Assembly (NCBI RefSeq): GCF_937616625.2
Contig: NC_065577.1
Coordinates: 24,937,501 to 25,001,500, forward strand
DNA length: 64,000 bases
DNA from: Mercurialis annua
Taxonomy: Eukaryota > Streptophyta > Magnoliopsida > Malpighiales > Euphorbiaceae
Reading direction: 5' to 3'
The position numbers were made by a program, and so were the translations under genes. The notes beneath the pieces are model-generated. The model saw nothing but the letters and a program-made list of their open reading frames with translations. It was not told the origin of the DNA and searched no databases. Below, in pieces: positions 1-12,216 of the stretch. Position 1 is the first letter of the stretch. Each line of letters opens with the position of its first letter.

Positions 1-3000
1 GAAACGTTTGGATTTGTTTCGTAACGTTTGTAAATGTTTTGCTTAAATTGCTAATAATGGAGAAACGTTTTGATTTGTTTCCTAACGTTTGTAAACGTTT
101 GGCTTAAATCGCTAAAAAGGGGAAACGTTTGGTTTTGTTTCGTAATGTTTGTAAATGTTTGGCTTAAATTGGTAAAAAGGTGAAACGCTTGGATTTGATT
201 CGTAACGTTTGTAAACATTTGGCTTAAATCGCTAAAAAGGGGAAATGTTTGGATTTTTTCGTAACATTTGTAAACGTTTTGCTTAAATCGCTAAAAAGGT
301 GAAAAGTTTGGATTTGTTTAAGTAACCTTGGTAAACGTTAGGCTTAAATCGCTAAAAAGGGGAAAGGTTTGCTTTTGCTCCATAACGTTTATAAACGTTT
401 GGCTAAAAATCGCCAAATAGTGGAAACGTTTGGTTTTATTTCATAACGATTGTAAACATTTGGCTTAAATCGGTAAAAACGTGAATTGTTTGGATTTGTT
501 TCGTAACGTTTTAAACGTTTTCTTTAATCGCTATAAATGTGAAACGTTTGGATTTGTTTCGTAACGTTTTAAACGTTTGATTTTGTTTCGTAACGTTTAT
601 AAACGTTTAGCTTAAATCGCTAAAATGGGGAAACATTTGGATTTGTTTCATAACGTTTGTAAACGCTTGGCTTAAATTCCTAAAAAGGTGAAAAGTTTGG
701 ATTTGTTTCGTAACGTTTGTAAATGTTTGGATTAAATAGCTAAAAATGTGAAACGTTTGGATTTGTTTCGTAACGTTTCAAACGTTTGGTTTTGTTTTGT
801 AGAGTTTATAAATGTTTTGCTTAAATCGCTGAAAAGGTGAAACGTTTGGTTTTGTTTCGTAACGTTTGTATATAATTCGCTTAAATCGCTAAAAAGTTGA
901 AACGTTTGGATTTGTTTAGAAACTTTTGTAAACGTTTTTCTTAAATCGCTAAAAAGGTGAAACGTTTGGATTTGTTTCGTACCTTTTGTAAATGTTCGGC
1001 ATAAATTGCAAAAAATGCGAAACGTTTTTTTTTCCGTAACGTTTGTAAACGTTTGGCTTAAATCGCTAAAAAGGAAAAACGTTTGGATTTGTTTCTTAAC
1101 GTTTGTAAAGGTTTGGCTTAAATTGCTAAAAAAGAGAAACATTTGGATTTGTTTCACAATGTTTGTAAACGTTTGGCATAAATAGCTAAATTGGAAAAAC
1201 ATTTCGATTTGTTCGTAAGGTTTTAAAAGTTTTGTTTTGTTTCGTAACGTTTGTAAACGTTTGGCTTAAGTCCGTAAAAGGGTGAAACGTTTGGATTTGC
1301 TTCATAACGTTTGTTAACGTTTAGCTTAAATCGCTAAAAATGTAAAACATTTGGATTTCTTTCGTAGTGTTAGTAAACGTTTGGCTTAAATCGCTAACAA
1401 TATGAAACGTTTGGTTTTGTTCCGTAATATTTGTAAACGTGTTTGGCTTAAATTTCTTAAAAGGTTAAACATTTGATTTGTTTCGTAACGTTTGTAAACG
1501 TTTGGCTTCAATCACTTAAAAGGGGAAACGTTTGGATTTGTTTCGTAACGTTTGAAAACATTTGGCTTAAATTGCTAAAATGGGGAAATCGCTAAAAAGG
1601 TGAAACGTTTGGTTTTGTTTCGTAACGTTTGTAAACGTTTGGCTTAAATCGCTAAAAAGGTGAAAATTTTGGATTTGTTTCGAAACGTTTGTAAACGTTC
1701 GGCTTAAATCGCTAAAAATATGAAATGTTTGGATTTGTTTCATAACATTTGTAAACGTTTGGCTTATGTCGCTAAAAAGGGGGAACGTTTGAATTTGCTT
1801 CGTATTGTTTGTAAACGTTTGGCTTAAATTGCTAAAAAGGTGAAACACTTGGATTTGTTTTGAAACGTTTGCAAACGTTTGGCATAAATCGCTAAAAAGG
1901 GGAAACGTTTGGATTTGTTTAGTAACCTTGGTAAACGTTTGGCTTAAATCGGCAAAAAGGGGAAACGTTTTGTTTTCTTTCATAACGTTTATAAACGTTT
2001 GGCTAAAAATCGCTAAAAAAGGAAACAGTTGGTTTTGTTTCATAACGTTTGTAAACGTTTGACTTAAATCAGTAAAAAGGTGAAACGCTTGAATTTGTTT
2101 CGTAATGATTTACACATTTGGCTTATATCGCTAAAATGGGAAAACGTTTGGATTGGTTTTATTTCGTAACGTTTGTAAACGTTTTGCTTAAATTGCTAAA
2201 AAGGTGAAACCCTTGAATTTGTTTCGTAATGTTTGTAAACATTTTTCTTTGTTTCGTAACTTTTGTAAACATTTGGCTTTGTTTCGTAAGGTTTGTAAAC
2301 GTTTGGCTTAAATTGTTAAAAAGTTGAAATGTTTGGTTTTGTTTCGTAACGTTTGTAAACTTTTGGCTTCAATCGCCAAAAAGGTGAAATGGTTGGATTT
2401 ATTTCGTAATGTTTGTAAACGTTTGGCTTAAATTGCTAAAAAGGTGAAACGCTTGGATTTGTTTCGTAACGTTTGTAAATGTTTGGCTTAAATCGTAAAA
2501 AAGTTGAAATGTTTGGATTTGTTTCGTAACGTTTGTAAACGTTTGGCTTAAATCGCTAAAAAAGATTTCGTAACGTTTTAAATGCTTGGATTTGTTTTGT
2601 AACATTTGTAAACGTTTAGCTTAAATCGTTAAAAATGTGAAACGTTTGGTTTGTTTCGTAATGTTTGTAAACGTTTGACTTAAATCGCTAAAAAGGGGAA
2701 ACGTTTGGGTTTGTTTCGTAACGTTTGTAAATGTTTGGCTTAAATCACTAAAAAGGATAAACGTTTGGTTTTGTTTCGTAACGTTTGTAAAACGTTTGGC
2801 TTAAATCACTAAAAAGGTGAAACGTTTGGCTTTATTTCGTAACGTTTGTAAACGTTTAGCTTTATTTCGTATCGTTTGTAAACGTTTGGCTTCAATCGCT
2901 AAAAACGGGAAATGTTTGGATTTTTTTCGTAATGTTTGTAAACGTTGGCTGCAATTGCTAAAAATGTAAAATGTTTTGTTTTATTTCGTAACCTTTGTAA

Positions 3001-4072
3001 ACATTCGGCATAAATCGCAAAAAAGGTAAAATAGCTGGATTTGTTTCGTAACGTTTTAAACGTTTGGCATAAATCGTTATAATGGTGAAACGATTGGATT
3101 TGTTTAGTAATATTTTTAAACATTTGGCTTCAATGAATAAAAAGTTGAAACGTTTGGATTTGTTTCGTAACATTTTAAACGTTTGGTTTTGTTTCGTAAC
3201 ATTTATAAACGTTTGGCTTAAATCGCTAAAAAGGCAAAACGTTTGGATTTATTTCGTAACATTTGTAAACGTTTGGTTTAAATTGCTAAAAAGGTGCAAC
3301 GTTTGGTTTTGTTTCGTAACGTTTGTAAATGTTTGTATTAAATCGCTAAAAATGTGAAATGTTTGGATTTGTTTCGTAACGTTTCAAAAGTTTGGTTTTG
3401 TTTCGTAGGGCTTATAAACGTTTTGCTTAAATCGCTAAAAGGTGAAATGTTTGGATTTGTTTAGTAACTTTTGTAAACGTTTGGCTTAAATCACTGAAAA
3501 GGTGAAACATTTTGTTTTGTTTCGTAACGTTTGTAAATGTTCGGCTTAAATTGCAAAAAATGTGAAATGTTTGTTTTTGTTCCGTAACGTTTGTAAACGT
3601 TTGGCTGAAATAGTTAAAACGGCGAAACGTTTGGATTTGATTCGTAACGTTTGTAAACGTTTGTCTTAAATTGCTAAAAAAGAGAAACGTTTGGATTTGT
3701 TTCGCAACGTTTGTAAACGTATGGCATAAATCTCTAAAATGGAGAAACGTTTGGATTTGTTTCGTAAGGTTTTAAACATTTTTTTTTGTTTCGTAACGTT
3801 AAAACGTTTGGCTTAAGTCGTTAAAAGGGGAAAACGTTTGGATTTGTTTCGTAACGTTTGTTAACGTTTAGTTTAAATCGCTTAAAAGGTGAAACGTTTA
3901 GATTTGTTTCGTAGTGTTTGTAAACGTTTGGCATAAATCGCTAAAAATATGAAACGTTTGATCTTGTTCCGTAACGTTTGTAAACGTGTTTGGCTTAAAT
4001 TTCTAAAAAGGTTAAACGTTTGGATTTATTTTGTAACGTTTGTAAACGTTTGGCTTCAATCGCTAAAAAGGT
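1..4072 (+). repeat. 60-bp satellite, higher-order repeat copy A
   Basis: This is tandem satellite DNA with a 60-bp monomer; successive 60-base lines stay almost in register. Each monomer contains, in order, GAAACGTTTGG, a TTTGTTTCG block, TAACGTTTGT, AAACGTTTGGC and a TTAAATCGCTAAAAAGG tail. Individual monomers differ by scattered substitutions and small indels. The pattern of variants recurs exactly 4072 bp later, so this stretch is one unit (about 68 monomers) of a higher-order repeat. Its phase is set by the window edge and is arbitrary. Small differences from copy B include positions about 616, 695 and 2254. I see no gene. Open frames here arise because 60 is divisible by three. Confidence 0.95.
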
Positions 4073-7000
4073 GAAACGTTTGGATTTGTTTCGTAACGTT
4101 TGTAAATGTTTTGCTTAAATTGCTAATAATGGAGAAACGTTTTGATTTGTTTCCTAACGTTTGTAAACGTTTGGCTTAAATCGCTAAAAAGGGGAAACGT
4201 TTGGTTTTGTTTCGTAATGTTTGTAAATGTTTGGCTTAAATTGGTAAAAAGGTGAAACGCTTGGATTTGATTCGTAACGTTTGTAAACATTTGGCTTAAA
4301 TCGCTAAAAAGGGGAAATGTTTGGATTTTTTCGTAACATTTGTAAACGTTTTGCTTAAATCGCTAAAAAGGTGAAAAGTTTGGATTTGTTTAAGTAACCT
4401 TGGTAAACGTTAGGCTTAAATCGCTAAAAAGGGGAAAGGTTTGCTTTTGCTCCATAACGTTTATAAACGTTTGGCTAAAAATCGCCAAATAGTGGAAACG
4501 TTTGGTTTTATTTCATAACGATTGTAAACATTTGGCTTAAATCGGTAAAAACGTGAATTGTTTGGATTTGTTTCGTAACGTTTTAAACGTTTTCTTTAAT
4601 CGCTATAAATGTGAAACGTTTGGATTTGTTTCGTAACGTTTTAAACGTTTGATTTTGTTTCGTAACGTTTATAAACGTTTAGCTTAAATCGCTAAAAAGG
4701 GGAAACATTTGGATTTGTTTCATAACGTTTGTAAACGCTTGGCTTAAATTCCTAAAAAGGTGAAACGTTTGGTTTTGTTTCGTAACGTTTGTAAATGTTT
4801 GGATTAAATAGCTAAAAATGTGAAACGTTTGGATTTGTTTCGTAACGTTTCAAACGTTTGGTTTTGTTTTGTAGAGTTTATAAATGTTTTGCTTAAATCG
4901 CTGAAAAGGTGAAACGTTTGGTTTTGTTTCGTAACGTTTGTATATAATTCGCTTAAATCGCTAAAAAGTTGAAACGTTTGGATTTGTTTAGAAACTTTTG
5001 TAAACGTTTTTCTTAAATCGCTAAAAAGGTGAAACGTTTGGATTTGTTTCGTACCTTTTGTAAATGTTCGGCATAAATTGCAAAAAATGCGAAACGTTTT
5101 TTTTTCCGTAACGTTTGTAAACGTTTGGCTTAAATCGCTAAAAAGGAAAAACGTTTGGATTTGTTTCTTAACGTTTGTAAAGGTTTGGCTTAAATTGCTA
5201 AAAAAGAGAAACATTTGGATTTGTTTCACAATGTTTGTAAACGTTTGGCATAAATAGCTAAATTGGAAAAACATTTCGATTTGTTCGTAAGGTTTTAAAA
5301 GTTTTGTTTTGTTTCGTAACGTTTGTAAACGTTTGGCTTAAGTCCGTAAAAGGGTGAAACGTTTGGATTTGCTTCATAACGTTTGTTAACGTTTAGCTTA
5401 AATCGCTAAAAATGTAAAACATTTGGATTTCTTTCGTAGTGTTAGTAAACGTTTGGCTTAAATCGCTAACAATATGAAACGTTTGGTTTTGTTCCGTAAT
5501 ATTTGTAAACGTGTTTGGCTTAAATTTCTTAAAAGGTTAAACATTTGATTTGTTTCGTAACGTTTGTAAACGTTTGGCTTCAATCACTTAAAAGGGGAAA
5601 CGTTTGGATTTGTTTCGTAACGTTTGAAAACATTTGGCTTAAATTGCTAAAATGGGGAAATCGCTAAAAAGGTGAAACGTTTGGTTTTGTTTCGTAACGT
5701 TTGTAAACGTTTGGCTTAAATCGCTAAAAAGGTGAAAATTTTGGATTTGTTTCGAAACGTTTGTAAACGTTCGGCTTAAATCGCTAAAAATATGAAATGT
5801 TTGGATTTGTTTCATAACATTTGTAAACGTTTGGCTTATGTCGCTAAAAAGGGGGAACGTTTGAATTTGCTTCGTATTGTTTGTAAACGTTTGGCTTAAA
5901 TTGCTAAAAAGGTGAAACACTTGGATTTGTTTCGAAACGTTTGCAAACGTTTGGCATAAATCGCTAAAAAGGGGAAACGTTTGGATTTGTTTAGTAACCT
6001 TGGTAAACGTTTGGCTTAAATCGGCAAAAAGGGGAAACGTTTTGTTTTCTTTCATAACGTTTATAAACGTTTGGCTAAAAATCGCTAAAAAAGGAAACAG
6101 TTGGTTTTGTTTCATAACGTTTGTAAACGTTTGACTTAAATCAGTAAAAAGGTGAAACGCTTGAATTTGTTTCGTAATGATTTACACATTTGGCTTATAT
6201 CGCTAAAATGGGAAAACGTTTGGATTGGTTTTATTTCGTAACGTTTGTAAACGTTTTGCTTAAATTGCTAAAAAGGTGAAACCCTTGAATTTGTTTCGTA
6301 ATGTTTGTAAACATTTTGCTTTGTTTCGTAACTTTTGTAAACATTTGGCTTTGTTTCGTAAGGTTTGTAAACGTTTGGCTTAAATTGTTAAAAAGTTGAA
6401 ATGTTTGGTTTTGTTTCGTAACGTTTGTAAACTTTTGGCTTCAATCGCCAAAAAGGTGAAATGGTTGGATTTATTTCGTAATGTTTGTAAACGTTTGGCT
6501 TAAATTGCTAAAAAGGTGAAACGCTTGGATTTGTTTCGTAACGTTTGTAAATGTTTGGCTTAAATCGTAAAAAAGTTGAAATGTTTGGATTTGTTTCGTA
6601 ACGTTTGTAAACGTTTGGCTTAAATCGCTAAAAAAGATTTCGTAACGTTTTAAATGCTTGGATTTGTTTTGTAACATTTGTAAACGTTTAGCTTAAATCG
6701 TTAAAAATGTGAAACGTTTGGTTTGTTTCGTAATGTTTGTAAACGTTTGACTTAAATCGCTAAAAAGGGGAAACGTTTGGGTTTGTTTCGTAACGTTTGT
6801 AAATGTTTGGCTTAAATCACTAAAAAGGATAAACGTTTGGTTTTGTTTCGTAACGTTTGTAAAACGTTTGGCTTAAATCACTAAAAAGGTGAAACGTTTG
6901 GCTTTATTTCGTAACGTTTGTAAACGTTTAGCTTTATTTCGTATCGTTTGTAAACGTTTGGCTTCAATCGCTAAAAACGGGAAATGTTTGGATTTTTTTC

Positions 7001-8144
7001 GTAATGTTTGTAAACGTTGGCTGCAATTGCTAAAAATGTAAAATGTTTTGTTTTATTTCGTAACCTTTGTAAACATTCGGCATAAATCGCAAAAAAGGTA
7101 AAATAGCTGGATTTGTTTCGTAACGTTTTAAACGTTTGGCTTAAATCGTTATAATGGTGAAACGATTGGATTTGTTTAGTAATATTTTTAAACATTTGGC
7201 TTCAATGAATAAAAAGTTGAAACGTTTGGATTTGTTTCGTAACATTTTAAACGTTTGGTTTTGTTTCGTAACATTTATAAACGTTTGGCTTAAATCGCTA
7301 AAAAGGCGAAACGTTTGGATTTATTTCGTAACATTTGTAAACGTTTGGTTTAAATTGCTAAAAAGGTGCAACGTTTGGTTTTGTTTCGTAACGTTTGTAA
7401 ATGTTTGTATTAAATCGCTAAAAATGTGAAATGTTTGGATTTGTTTCGTAACGTTTCAAAAGTTTGGTTTTGTTTCGTAGGGCTTATAAACGTTTTGCTT
7501 AAATCGCTAAAAGGTGAAATGTTTGGATTTGTTTAGTAACTTTTGTAAACGTTTGGCTTAAATCACTGAAAAGGTGAAACATTTTGTTTTGTTTCGTAAC
7601 GTTTGTAAATGTTCGGCTTAAATTGCAAAAAATGTGAAATGTTTGTTTTTGTTCCGTAACGTTTGTAAACGTTTGGCTGAAATAGTTAAAACGGCGAAAC
7701 GTTTGGATTTGATTCGTAACGTTTGTAAACGTTTGTCTTAAATTGCTAAAAAAGAGAAACGTTTGGATTTGTTTCGCAACGTTTGTAAACGTATGGCATA
7801 AATCTCTAAAATGGAGAAACGTTTGGATTTGTTTCGTAAGGTTTTAAACATTTTTTTTTGTTTCGTAACGTTAAAACGTTTGGCTTAAGTCGTTAAAAGG
7901 GGAAAACGTTTGGATTTGTTTCGTAACGTTTGTTAACGTTTAGTTTAAATCGCTTAAAAGGTGAAACGTTTAGATTTGTTTCGTAGTGTTTGTAAACGTT
8001 TGGCATAAATCGCTAAAAATATGAAACGTTTGATCTTGTTCCGTAACGTTTGTAAACGTGTTTGGCTTAAATTTCTAAAAAGGTTAAACGTTTGGATTTA
8101 TTTTGTAACGTTTGTAAATGTTTGGCTTCAATCGCTAAAAAGGT
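4073..8144 (+). repeat. 60-bp satellite, higher-order repeat copy B
   Basis: This is the second unit of the 4072-bp higher-order repeat. It matches copy A almost base for base, including rare variants such as the ATAATGGAG monomer near 4128 and the short CCGTAACG variant near 5106. Only a handful of substitutions separate it from copies A and C. That points to recent amplification or gene conversion of a roughly 4-kb block, not independent evolution of single monomers. No gene is seen. Confidence 0.95.
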
Positions 8145-11100
8145 GAAACGTTTGGATTTGTTTCGTAACGTTTGTAAATGTTTTGCTTAAATTGCTAATA
8201 ATGGAGAAACGTTTTGATTTGTTTCCTAACGTTTGTAAACGTTTGGCTTAAATCGCTAAAAAGGGGAAACGTTTGGTTTTGTTTCGTAATGTTTGTAAAT
8301 GTTTGGCTTAAATTGGTAAAAAGGTGAAACGCTTGGATTTGATTCGTAACGTTTGTAAACATTTGGCTTAAATCGCTAAAAAGGGGAAATGTTTGGATTT
8401 TTTCGTAACATTTGTAAACGTTTTGCTTAAATCGCTAAAAAGGTGAAAAGTTTGGATTTGTTTAAGTAACCTTGGTAAACGTTAGGCTTAAATCGCTAAA
8501 AAGGGGAAAGGTTTGCTTTTGCTCCATAACGTTTATAAACGTTTGGCTAAAAATCGCCAAATAGTGGAAACGTTTGGTTTTATTTCATAACGATTGTAAA
8601 CATTTGGCTTAAATCGGTAAAAACGTGAATTGTTTGGATTTGTTTCGTAACGTTTTAAACGTTTTCTTTAATCGCTATAAATGTGAAACGTTTGGATTTG
8701 TTTCGTAACGTTTTAAACGTTTGATTTTGTTTCGTAACGTTTATAAACGTTTGGCTTAAATCGCTAAAAAGGGGAAACATTTGGATTTGTTTCATAACGT
8801 TTGTAAACGCTTGGCTTAAATTCCTAAAAAGGTGAAACGTTTGGTTTTGTTTCGTAACGTTTGTAAATGTTTGGATTAAATAGCTAAAAATGTGAAACGT
8901 TTGGATTTGTTTCGTAACGTTTCAAACGTTTGGTTTTGTTTTGTAGAGTTTATAAATGTTTTGCTTAAATCGCTGAAAAGGTGAAACGTTTGGTTTTGTT
9001 TCGTAACGTTTGTATATAATTCGCTTAAATCGCTAAAAAGTTGAAACGTTTGGATTTGTTTAGAAACTTTTGTAAACGTTTTTCTTAAATCGCTAAAAAG
9101 GTGAAACGTTTGGATTTGTTTCGTACCTTTTGTAAATGTTCGGCATAAATTGCAAAAAATGCGAAACGTTTTTTTTTCCGTAACGTTTGTAAACGTTTGG
9201 CTTAAATCGCTAAAAAGGAAAAACGTTTGGATTTGTTTCTTAACGTTTGTAAAGGTTTGGCTTAAATTGCTAAAAAAGAGAAACATTTGGATTTGTTTCA
9301 CAATGTTTGTAAACGTTTGGCATAAATAGCTAAATTGGAAAAACATTTCGATTTGTTCGTAAGGTTTTAAAAGTTTTGTTTTGTTTCGTAACGTTTGTAA
9401 ACGTTTGGCTTAAGTCCGTAAAAGGGTGAAACGTTTGGATTTGCTTCATAACGTTTGTTAACGTTTAGCTTAAATCGCTAAAAATGTAAAACATTTGGAT
9501 TTCTTTCGTAGTGTTAGTAAACGTTTGGCTTAAATCGCTAACAATATGAAACGTTTGGTTTTGTTCCGTAATATTTGTAAACGTGTTTGGCTTAAATTTC
9601 TTAAAAGGTTAAACATTTGATTTGTTTCGTAACGTTTGTAAACGTTTGGCTTCAATCACTTAAAAGGGGAAACGTTTGGATTTGTTTCGTAACGTTTGAA
9701 AACATTTGGCTTAAATTGCTAAAATGGGGAAATCGCTAAAAAGGTGAAACGTTTGGTTTTGTTTCGTAACGTTTGTAAACGTTTGGCTTAAATCGCTAAA
9801 AAGGTGAAAATTTTGGATTTGTTTCGAAACGTTTGTAAACGTTCGGCTTAAATCGCTAAAAATATGAAATGTTTGGATTTGTTTCATAACATTTGTAAAC
9901 GTTTGGCTTATGTCGCTAAAAAGGGGGAACGTTTGAATTTGCTTCGTATTGTTTGTAAACGTTTGGCTTAAATTGCTAAAAAGGTGAAACACTTGGATTT
10001 GTTTCGAAACGTTTGCAAACGTTTGGCATAAATCGCTAAAAAGGGGAAACGTTTGGATTTGTTTAGTAACCTTGGTAAACGTTTGGCTTAAATCGGCAAA
10101 AAGGGGAAACGTTTTGTTTTCTTTCATAACGTTTATAAACGTTTGGCTAAAAATCGCTAAAAAAGGAAACAGTTGGTTTTGTTTCATAACGTTTGTAAAC
10201 GTTTGACTTAAATCAGTAAAAAGGTGAAACGCTTGAATTTGTTTCGTAATGATTTACACATTTGGCTTATATCGCTAAAATGGGAAAACGTTTGGATTGG
10301 TTTTATTTCGTAACGTTTGTAAACGTTTTGCTTAAATTGCTAAAAAGGTGAAACCCTTGAATTTGTTTCGTAATGTTTGTAAACATTTTGCTTTGTTTCG
10401 TAACTTTTGTAAACATTTGGCTTTGTTTCGTAAGGTTTGTAAACGTTTGGCTTAAATTGTTAAAAAGTTGAAATGTTTGGTTTTGTTTCGTAACGTTTGT
10501 AAACTTTTGGCTTCAATCGCTAAAAAGGTGAAATGGTTGGATTTATTTCGTAATGTTTGTAAACGTTTGGCTTAAATTGCTAAAAAGGTGAAACGCTTGG
10601 ATTTGTTTCGTAACGTTTGTAAATGTTTGGCTTAAATCGTAAAAAAGTTGAAATGTTTGGATTTGTTTCGTAACGTTTGTAAACGTTTGGCTTAAATCGC
10701 TAAAAAAGATTTCGTAACGTTTTAAATGCTTGGATTTGTTTTGTAACATTTGTAAACGTTTAGCTTAAATCGTTAAAAATGTGAAACGTTTGGTTTGTTT
10801 CGTAATGTTTGTAAACGTTTGACTTAAATCGCTAAAAAGGGGAAACGTTTGGGTTTGTTTCGTAACGTTTGTAAATGTTTGGCTTAAATCACTAAAAAGG
10901 ATAAACGTTTGGTTTTGTTTCGTAACGTTTGTAAAACGTTTGGCTTAAATCACTAAAAAGGTGAAACGTTTGGCTTTATTTCGTAACGTTTGTAAACGTT
11001 TAGCTTTATTTCGTATCGTTTGTAAACGTTTGGCTTCAATCGCTAAAAACGGGAAATGTTTGGATTTTTTTCGTAATGTTTGTAAACGTTGGCTGCAATT

Positions 11101-12216
11101 GCTAAAAATGTAAAATGTTTTGTTTTATTTCGTAACCTTTGTAAACATTCGGCATAAATCGCAAAAAAGGTAAAATAGCTGGATTTGTTTCGTAACGTTT
11201 TAAACGTTTGGCTTAAATCGTTATAATGGTGAAACGATTGGATTTGTTTAGTAATATTTTTAAACATTTGGCTTCAATGAATAAAAAGTTGAAACGTTTG
11301 GATTTGTTTCGTAACATTTTAAACGTTTGGTTTTGTTTCGTAACATTTATAAACGTTTGGCTTAAATCGCTAAAAAGGCGAAACGTTTGGATTTATTTCG
11401 TAACATTTGTAAACGTTTGGTTTAAATTGCTAAAAAGGTGCAACGTTTGGTTTTGTTTCGTAACGTTTGTAAATGTTTGTATTAAATCGCTAAAAATGTG
11501 AAATGTTTGGATTTGTTTCGTAACGTTTCGAAAGTTTGGTTTTGTTTCGTAGGGCTTATAAACGTTTTGCTTAAATCGCTAAAAAGGTGAAATGTTTGGA
11601 TTTGTTTAGTAACTTTTGTAAACGTTTGGCTTAAATCACTGAAGAGGTGAAACATTTTGTTTTGTTTCGTAACGTTTGTAAATGTTCGGCTTAAATTGCA
11701 AAAAATGTGAAATGTTTGTTTTTGTTCCGTAACGTTTGTAAACGTTTGGCTGAAATAGCTAAAACGGCGAAACGTTTGGATTTGATTCGTAACGTTTGTA
11801 AACGTTTGTCTTAAATTGCTAAAAAAGAGAAACGTTTGGATTTGTTTCGCAACGTTTGTAAACGTTTGGCATAAATCTCTAAAATGGAGAAACGTTTGGA
11901 TTTGTTTCGTAAGGTTTAAAACATTTTGTTTTGTTTCGTGACGTTAAAACGTTTGGCTTAAGTCGCTAAAAGGGGAAAACGTTTGGATTTGTTTCGTAAC
12001 ATTTGTTAACGTTTAGTTTAAATCGCTTAAAAGGTGAAGCGTTTAGATTTGTTTCGTAGTGTTTGTAAACGTTTGGCTTAAATCGCTAAAAATGTGAAAC
12101 GTTTGATCTTGTTCCGTAACGTGTGTAAATGTGTTTGGCTTAAATTTCTAAAAAGGTTAAACGTTTGGATTTGTTTTGTAACGTTTGTAAACGTTTGGCT
12201 TCAATTGCTAAAAAGG
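8145..12216 (+). repeat. 60-bp satellite, higher-order repeat copy C (tail diverged)
   Basis: This is the third 4072-bp unit. Up to about 11520 it is nearly identical to copies A and B. After that point differences become much denser, for example near 11525, 11585, 11643, 11860 and 11930. The change in divergence inside the unit suggests that the young duplication ended near 11.5 kb and that the remaining tail belongs to an older array. No gene is seen. Confidence 0.9.

Noticed and set aside
732..3357. Multiple 60-160-codon open frames in the satellite (both strands) as possible repeat-protein genes
   Set aside because: They repeat with the 60-bp monomer, occur in several frames and on both strands, often lack good starts, and break wherever a monomer has an indel. 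They are by-products of a satellite whose length is divisible by three.
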